This document shows positions 58,854 to 64,000 of a stretch of 64,000 nt of DNA, in pieces. Origin of the DNA: Vibrio injensis. GTDB taxonomy: Bacteria > Pseudomonadota > Gammaproteobacteria > Enterobacterales > Vibrionaceae. Made by a program: the position numbers and the translations under genes. The notes beneath the pieces are model-generated. The model saw only the letters and a program-made list of their open reading frames with translations. It was not told the DNA's origin and searched no databases. Numbering within the stretch: position 1 is the stretch's first letter; the number at the start of each line of letters is the position of its first letter. The DNA lies in assembly GCF_001895205.1 (NCBI RefSeq), contig NZ_BDJF01000032.1, positions 62,001-126,000 of the forward strand. Reading direction: 5' to 3'.

Positions 58854-59724
58854 TCGGTCTTAATACTCGCCATAAAGTGGCGCTGATGAAAAACAGGGTT
58901 GAGAGTAAAATAATCGCCGCCCCAGAAGGTAAAGGCCATTGATAAACAACCGGTAAAATGGTTCCGCCAATGCAAGCTAAGGTTGCTAAGCAAGCAGATA
59001 ACATGACAAAGCTGGCATTATTACGAGTTAATAGACGCGCCGTCGCCCCGGGAATCAACAGCAATGCACCAACTAAAATTGCGCCAATGACTTTGACCGA
59101 AACTATCGTTACTAGAGTTATCATGATGACAAACAGGTAGTCATAACCGTTGACCAGATAGCCGCGTACTTTCGCGATATCAGGGCTTAAACAAGCCAGT
59201 AAGATACGGTTATAACTGAGCAGCAGTACTAACATGATCAAGCTACACACCAAAACCAGTAAAACAATATCTTGCCGAGTGACGGTTAAAATCGACCCAA
59301 ACAACACGTTTTCTAATAGATGAATATTGATTTTTCGCGCTACGTACATCAGTAACGCCGCGCCTAACGCTAATGCAGCGGAGAGAAATACGCCCACTAA
59401 AGTATCGTAAGGTACTTGGGTACGATTGCGCACATAATGCAGCAGTAAGGCAAAAATTAAGCAGAAGCTGAACAAGCCAATCATTGGCGATTCAGGACTT
59501 TCACCCAATAAAATACCGATAGCTATCCCGGTAATCGCTGCATGGCCGACCGCTTCGGAGAAAAATGCCAAGCGTTTCGCTATCACTAAAGTTCCCAACC
59601 CACCGAGCAAAGGACCTAAAATTACCGCAGCAATCAACGCATTGAGCATAAAGGCGTAGGCAAAGCTTTCCGCTAACCAACCACGTTCAACACCGGTGAT
59701 CAGCCATTGTTGTAATGTCTCCAT
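58846..59724 (-). CDS. Metal ABC transporter permease (ZnuB/TroB family)
   Basis: A 292-residue inner membrane protein with about eight to nine helices, typical of ABC-3 permeases for Zn, Mn or Fe2+. Family features include GPLLGGLGTLVIAKRLAFFSEAVGHAAITG and VSVKVIGAILVGALLLIPGATARLL. Its start codon shares one base with the ATPase stop. Confidence 0.92.
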   Translation of the reverse strand: METLQQWLITGVERGWLAESFAYAFMLNALIAAVILGPLLGGLGTLVIAKRLAFFSEAVGHAAITGIAIGILLGESPESPMIGLFSFCLIFALLLHYVRNRTQVPYDTLVGVFLSAALALGAALLMYVARKINIHLLENVLFGSILTVTRQDIVLLVLVCSLIMLVLLLSYNRILLACLSPDIAKVRGYLVNGYDYLFVIMITLVTIVSVKVIGAILVGALLLIPGATARLLTRNNASFVMLSACLATLACIGGTILPVVYQWPLPSGAAIILLSTLFFISATLWRVLRPNG

Positions 59725-60494
59725 TAAGCTGCTCGCTCTTGTTTGGAAGCCAAATGTCCATGCTGACTGTAGTACTCAAAAAGCCGCTCAATATTATCGG
59801 GGTGTAAGACTTGTACGACCGGTCCCGAGGCCACCAATTGACGATTGATGACATGTACTTGGCCAGGCGTGGTCTGTAAGATACGCCGAACCGCGCCAAT
59901 ATCATGATGTACCGCTAATACCGTCACACCTTCAGCCACTAAATCCGCTATCAGCTGCTCTAAATACTGTACGCCTTGCTCATCCATACCGGTTGTCGGC
60001 TCATCTAAAATTAAGAGTTGTGGTTTATCGAGTAGCGCCTGAGCAAACATCACCCGTTGCAATTCACCGCCTGATAATTGGCCAAGACGTAAATGGGCAC
60101 GACTCGCCATACCAACCCGCTGTAGGCTATTCAAAACCAGCTCGCGATTCGTTCGCCTATAAGGAGACAGCGCTTGTAAAAACAGCGGTAACCGACTGAC
60201 ATTGAGCAGCATAAAATCCATCACACTGATCGGTAAACTTGATTCAAATAAGGCTTTTTGAGGTACATAACCCATTTGTTGCTTAGCGCCCAGCGGCCAC
60301 TCAAGAGTGACACGGCCCTGAAAAGGGGTTAAGCCCATAATCGAACGCAGTAAAGAGGTTTTCCCTCCGCCATTTGGCCCCATAATAATATGGCACTGAC
60401 CGGCGGCAAAAGTATGATCAAACGGGGTTAATACCGGTTGATGAGCATAAGCCAAACTCAATTGGTTTAGATGAATAGCAGGCCCCTGCATCAT
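59724..60494 (-). CDS. Metal ABC transporter ATP-binding protein (ZnuC-like)
   Basis: A 256-residue ATPase. Walker A is GPNGGGKTS, the signature is LSGGELQRVMFAQ, Walker B is LLILDEPTTGMD and the switch is AVHHDI. The GGGKT form is usual in zinc and manganese importers. Its start overlaps the binding-protein stop by four bases. Confidence 0.93.
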   Translation of the reverse strand: MMQGPAIHLNQLSLAYAHQPVLTPFDHTFAAGQCHIIMGPNGGGKTSLLRSIMGLTPFQGRVTLEWPLGAKQQMGYVPQKALFESSLPISVMDFMLLNVSRLPLFLQALSPYRRTNRELVLNSLQRVGMASRAHLRLGQLSGGELQRVMFAQALLDKPQLLILDEPTTGMDEQGVQYLEQLIADLVAEGVTVLAVHHDIGAVRRILQTTPGQVHVINRQLVASGPVVQVLHPDNIERLFEYYSQHGHLASKQERAA

Positions 60495-61423
60495 TGGGCT
60501 TGCTCGCTCATCTGATTGGCATAATGAATGGCTTGCACTAACGTCTGTGTGTTGTCTTGCATCTCTTTCATCACTTTATCGGCCGTAAAAGGACCATGAG
60601 TCATGTGTGAAAATCGATATAACTTAACGCCAGTTTCGCGCTCAATGGTATCGACAAAACGATTCGGCATCTCTAATTCGTAAAACAGTACATTAATTCC
60701 TGAATGACGAATTTTATTGATTGTATCTTGTAGCTGACTGGCACTCGGCTCTACACCATGAGCAGGCTCAATCACTGCGCTGACTTCAATCCCAAATTCT
60801 TGCAGTAAATAGTTATAGGCGTTATGAGTGGTTGCCACTTTTAACGCTTGTACATTAGCATCGATTAATTGTTGCATAGCCGCTTGCTTCATTTGACGCA
60901 TTTGGCGAGCAAATTGCCGCGCATTGGCGAGATAAAATTCACCATTATCCGGGTCAAGCTGAGCCAAAGCCTGAGCAATGGTATAAACCTTTTGAATCGA
61001 GGTTGCGATACCCACAAAAGTATGGGGATTTTTAGCACCATCGCCAACACTCGCGCCCATTGCGGCTAGTAAGGGCACCTGTTGATTAGCATAAATAACC
61101 TGTAGATCCGAACGCTGAGCGGCAGCAAGCACTTTCATCGCATAGTCATCATGACCAATGCCATTGACCACCAAGACATCCATCTGCTGTAAACGCAATA
61201 AATCTCCCGGTTGCGGTTGATAATTGTGTGGATTAAAACCCGCATCAACCAGTGGCAAAATGGTCGCTCTATCTTGCACAATCGTGGCAACATAACTGTA
61301 GTAAGGATGTAACGTGATGCCGATGGTCAGTTTATCAGCTGCCGCAACCGCGTGACTGGCCAACAGTAAGGAGATCGTTAACAGCGTTCTATGAAAGATG
61401 GCTCTAATCTGGCTTGATAACAT
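60491..61423 (-). CDS. Metal-binding periplasmic protein (TroA/ZnuA family)
   Basis: A 310-residue secreted protein (signal to about residue 28). The expected ligands are visible: His66 in NPHNYQP, His134 in NPHTFVG, His200 in TTHNAYNYL and an acidic residue in FYELEMP (Glu249 or Glu251). Three histidines are usual for zinc; manganese and iron binders usually have Glu at the third place. The His-rich loop of ZnuA is absent. It is the first gene of the transporter core. Confidence 0.9.
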   Translation of the reverse strand: MLSSQIRAIFHRTLLTISLLLASHAVAAADKLTIGITLHPYYSYVATIVQDRATILPLVDAGFNPHNYQPQPGDLLRLQQMDVLVVNGIGHDDYAMKVLAAAQRSDLQVIYANQQVPLLAAMGASVGDGAKNPHTFVGIATSIQKVYTIAQALAQLDPDNGEFYLANARQFARQMRQMKQAAMQQLIDANVQALKVATTHNAYNYLLQEFGIEVSAVIEPAHGVEPSASQLQDTINKIRHSGINVLFYELEMPNRFVDTIERETGVKLYRFSHMTHGPFTADKVMKEMQDNTQTLVQAIHYANQMSEQAQ

Positions 61424-61439
61424 AACGATTTTTCTCTTA

Positions 61440-62033
61440 TTAATGCGATAGTGAGGCAGACAGCGGCCAACGCTTCCACCCAGCTTGAATCCATGATGAA
61501 TCAGTAAGTGCTAACCAGTCTGATAACTCTCCCACAATTGGCTGAGTAAAAAACCAGACTTGTGCGTCGGCATCAAGGCCTTCTGGATACCAGATCAATA
61601 CATGCCCAACTTGACTAGGGTCCTGCGCCAATCCCAAATAACCTTGAGCGACCAGTTGCCATTGATGTTCACCGAAATAATGCCAACTACTGTCACGAAC
61701 AAAAGGCGCAATGCCCTCTTCTGCTAACCATTGCACCGAGGGCCACTGACGCTCTAGATGATGAAAAAAACGCAACTCTTGTTCAGCAAGGCTTAGTTCA
61801 ATCAACAAACTTTTTTGCTTTTCATTGAGATCCGTAGCTCGCAGCTCAAAAGAGAGCGGCGAGGTCTGAGACGTCACATCTACCCGCATACCGCGTAACA
61901 ACAGTGCCGAAACCAGTAGGATCAGCAGCATGCTGCCTAGTACCCACCATGTCTCTTGACTGCCCTTATCCGCCTTGACCTGAACGCTTACCGTCGATGG
62001 TGTTGAGGAGTGAGAGTTAAAGTTCAACGCCAT
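61440..62033 (-). CDS. Single-pass membrane protein, DUF6162-like
   Basis: A 197-residue protein with one helix (about residues 29-48, WWVLGSMLLILLVSALLL) and a periplasmic or external domain rich in Trp, with RATDLNEKQKSLLIELSLAEQELRFF. I recall the family DUF6162 beside metal ABC transporters in Vibrio; the function is unknown. I start at ATG 62031-62033, which overlaps the upstream gene by 17 bases; an alternative start at 62084 would overlap far more. Confidence 0.65.
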   Translation of the reverse strand: MALNFNSHSSTPSTVSVQVKADKGSQETWWVLGSMLLILLVSALLLRGMRVDVTSQTSPLSFELRATDLNEKQKSLLIELSLAEQELRFFHHLERQWPSVQWLAEEGIAPFVRDSSWHYFGEHQWQLVAQGYLGLAQDPSQVGHVLIWYPEGLDADAQVWFFTQPIVGELSDWLALTDSSWIQAGWKRWPLSASLSH

Positions 62034-62319
62034 CAATCTCAACAGGCGCTTCATGGCCGGGATCAAACACAATGTAATAGTCACCGTTTGGGATAGTAAA
62101 CGTTACTTCAGAACGTTGATCGGTTTTCCCAATTTCAATCAGTACATCGTCATAATCAAACATACGTACCGTTTCATTGATGGCTGGGCTACTGTCGCTG
62201 TATCCCGCTTGGCACAAGATGTGATCAGCCTGTTTTTGGCACTCCATGACTGGAAAATGAGCCCAACTCAACCCAGTCAATAAACCACTCGTTAGCACAA
62301 GCCACTGTTGCCACTTCAT
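62017..62319 (-). CDS. Small secreted protein of the metal cluster
   Basis: A 100-residue protein with a signal peptide (about 1-20, MKWQQWLVLTSGLLTGLSWA) followed by a small, acidic, probably beta-rich domain with two cysteines (Cys28, Cys37). I do not recognise the family. Ten bases separate it from the DUF4198 gene and it overlaps the next gene, so it is part of the operon. Confidence 0.7.
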   Translation of the reverse strand: MKWQQWLVLTSGLLTGLSWAHFPVMECQKQADHILCQAGYSDSSPAINETVRMFDYDDVLIEIGKTDQRSEVTFTIPNGDYYIVFDPGHEAPVEIDGVEL

Positions 62320-62329
62320 TGCATACCTC

Positions 62330-63154
62330 TTATTTTAAAACCGCTTCAAAAGTTAAATGGATGGAAGAACGAGCTTGTTCAGCAAGTGGATTGTCATCCA
62401 AAGGACCGCTAAAACCGGCAATTAATAAATAACGACCCGCTTGATGTGGCGTGAATTGAATTTTACCGTCCTTGTCACTGGTCAAAATTACCGCTTCTTG
62501 CTGATTGCGGTATAAAGTACCATCTTGACGAATTTCCGCTTCAACACCTGCTTGGGGTTGTCCATTAAAGAAAAACTGCAAAACGGCCGCTTCGCCTTCA
62601 ATAATGTCTGCTGGATGAGTAACAGGAACCAACTCTAAGAATTTCTTTTCTAATTCAAAAACTTGTCTAGATGGTTGATTCACCGTCACGTAAGCTTCGG
62701 TTCGGTTAAAGACTAAAACACTTTGCACATTCTGTGCTCCTTCAGGCAACACCGCATCACGCTCTGCGGCATTAGCAGCAATACGTCGTGGCGTTTGACG
62801 AGCACCAATGGTGTAGGTGGTCATATAAAATGGCTGCCCTGTAAGACTGATTTTATGAGTACCTGGCTCTGAGAAAAAGAAATCGAAACTCGACTTACGC
62901 TTATGTTTAGCCACAAACGCAAAGCGCTCACGCTGACCACTTGGCGTGATCACCACGCCAGAATCTAATCCTAGCGGCTTATCAAAAACAAAAGTACCGT
63001 GTGACGCGCTGGCATCGGTAGTGATCCATTCGCCGTCCTGTGAAGAGACCGTAAACTCGCTCGGTAATACCCAACGAGGATGGGCGACCGAAGCCGCTGA
63101 CGCTAAGGCCGCTACCGCTAATAAAGCCGTAGAAAATACGCGATACAACATCAT
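62330..63154 (-). CDS. DUF4198 domain periplasmic protein
   Basis: A 274-residue secreted protein (signal to about residue 24, ending SVAHP). It begins the mature part with HPRWVLPSEFTVSS, the family's usual start, and ends in a beta-sandwich segment (DKDGKIQFTPHQAGRYLLIAGF). Members lie near nickel, cobalt, iron and TonB uptake genes and are thought to handle metals outside the inner membrane. The function is unproven. Confidence 0.8.
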   Translation of the reverse strand: MMLYRVFSTALLAVAALASAASVAHPRWVLPSEFTVSSQDGEWITTDASASHGTFVFDKPLGLDSGVVITPSGQRERFAFVAKHKRKSSFDFFFSEPGTHKISLTGQPFYMTTYTIGARQTPRRIAANAAERDAVLPEGAQNVQSVLVFNRTEAYVTVNQPSRQVFELEKKFLELVPVTHPADIIEGEAAVLQFFFNGQPQAGVEAEIRQDGTLYRNQQEAVILTSDKDGKIQFTPHQAGRYLLIAGFSGPLDDNPLAEQARSSIHLTFEAVLK

Positions 63155-63234
63155 TTATTCATTCCTATGTAGTGCTCTTAGTTGAAGAGCCGTCATACTA
63201 TTAACGACTATCCTTGGGGGTTAAATGGCGATCA

Positions 63235-63747
63235 TTAAGGCTGATAACGTAGCCGGATCACGCCAGTCTCATAAGTGGCCTCAAGTTGATACTGCTTAGG
63301 CTGAGCCTGCAGCGTCATTGCTTGTCGCACCACGTCTCGACCACCATGCTCACGAACCACTTCGGCATAAAACAAGTATTCTCCTTGCACCAATGGCTGA
63401 CCTTGATCATCTAAGCCATCCCATTGCAAACGGTATTGCCCTGCTGGACGAGTCGCAGATGTTACCGCATCAATTAATGCCCGATCGTAACGACCGACTT
63501 GTCGCCACCAACGACGAATATCCTTTAACCAAGTGTCTTCTTTTTGCCATAAAGCAACAGTGCGTACAGGCTGACCTTGAGCGTCTTCTATCCAAATCGC
63601 GACATAAGGTCTGGCGTACATTCCAACGTCCAGTTTTGGTAGTTCAAACTCAATATCCAGCTTCCCCAAAGGCGCAGCCAAGACATTTGCACTCAGTACA
63701 CTAAACCCTAATAACCAAGCGTAAATACGCCCTCGCTGTTTTTTCAT
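63235..63747 (-). CDS. DUF2271 domain periplasmic protein
   Basis: A 170-residue secreted protein (signal to about residue 24, VLAAP). The family motifs are PYVAIWIEDAQGQPVRTVALW, WLKDIRRWWRQ, DAVTSATRPAGQYRLQWDGLDDQGQPL and YFYAEVVREHGGR-like FYAEVVREHGGRDVV. DUF2271 genes are usually next to PepSY membrane proteins, as here. A role with periplasmic flavin or electron transfer has been suggested by such context only. Confidence 0.85.
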   Translation of the reverse strand: MKKQRGRIYAWLLGFSVLSANVLAAPLGKLDIEFELPKLDVGMYARPYVAIWIEDAQGQPVRTVALWQKEDTWLKDIRRWWRQVGRYDRALIDAVTSATRPAGQYRLQWDGLDDQGQPLVQGEYLFYAEVVREHGGRDVVRQAMTLQAQPKQYQLEATYETGVIRLRYQP

Positions 63748-63811
63748 GCTCTGTCGTCCACAAAAATAGTAATCATAACCAACCTAAAATAGCTGGGCGC
63801 ATAGACAAGCT

Positions 63812-64000
63812 TTACGGCACTGCCAGCCAATAAATAACAAACGTGATCAAAGTACCAAAGCTGCACCAACGTATGGCATAACGCAGTGTGCTTTTCTTCG
63901 GTAGTAATAGGGCAAGGCCTGATAAAATAAACACCAACATCAATAGTGAAGAGACATCAATCACCCACTTCCACCACTCACCACTGTGACGTCCTTTATG
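63812..64000 (-). CDS. PepSY-associated membrane protein, C-terminal fragment
   Basis: The last 62 codons of a gene that runs off the right edge. The sequence begins HKGRHSGEWWKWVIDVSSLLMLVFILSG, the typical end of PepSY_TM proteins (an LHKGRH loop followed by a helix), with another helix at the C-terminus. Relatives are thought to act in electron transfer or ferric-siderophore reduction. It is the most upstream visible gene of the metal cluster. Confidence 0.8.
   Translation of the reverse strand, partial: HKGRHSGEWWKWVIDVSSLLMLVFILSGLALLLPKKSTLRYAIRWCSFGTLITFVIYWLAVP

Overview
The window reads as a stretch of a Vibrio chromosome. The best evidence is the gene order: the secG-leuU-metY-rimP-nusA-infB-rbfA-truB-rpsO-pnp-nlpI block, then greA next to an OmpU-type porin, then a ChiS-type chitin sensor beside a (GlcNAc)n ABC transporter operon with GH9, GH20 and GH94 enzymes. 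As I remember it, this matches the main chromosome of Vibrio cholerae. The species cannot be fixed from sequence alone. No plasmid, prophage, CRISPR array or intact insertion sequence is visible.

Bases 1-16300 are conserved housekeeping, almost all on the minus strand: ribosome maturation, translation initiation, transcription elongation and RNA decay (pnp to rimP), two tRNAs (Leu-GAG and initiator Met), secG, glmM, folP, ftsH, rlmE and greA, with yhbY divergent. Bases 16800-27300 hold cell envelope and cofactor genes: ompU, dacB, tyrS, an M23 endopeptidase (ShyC-like), erpA behind a convincing IscR site, hemL, an AI-2E family membrane protein and rsmC. A 264-bp MITE-like element flanked by TA lies just upstream of hemL.

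Bases 27460-45400 form the chitin locus. ChiS is followed by a periplasmic chitooligosaccharide-binding protein, two permeases, two ATPases, a GH9 exo-glucosaminidase-type enzyme, a GH20 N-acetylglucosaminidase, N,N'-diacetylchitobiose phosphorylase and a hexose-phosphate mutase. Imported chitin oligosaccharides would be split by phosphorolysis and hydrolysis, and the GlcNAc-1-P isomerised to the 6-phosphate. The glucosamine kinase gene that I expect between the GH9 and GH20 genes is absent; a short 18-codon reading frame occupies the junction.

Bases 45400-53300 carry a Fur-box-controlled ferric iron ABC transporter (fbpABC), glnK-amtB behind a sigma-54-type promoter with an NtrC-like palindrome upstream, a YacL/UPF0231 protein and a glycerate kinase.

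Bases 53339-64000 are one run of minus-strand genes and the least ordinary part. In transcription order they are: a PepSY-type membrane protein (cut by the window edge), a DUF2271 protein, a DUF4198 protein, a small secreted protein, a DUF6162-like membrane protein, a TroA-type metal-binding protein, its ATPase and permease, a second and degenerate TroA-like protein, an OmpR-type regulator with its histidine kinase, and a Fur-box-preceded TonB-dependent receptor. I infer a complete metal acquisition machine with outer membrane uptake, a possible periplasmic redox or handling step, inner membrane import and its own two-component control. Its substrate is not known to me.
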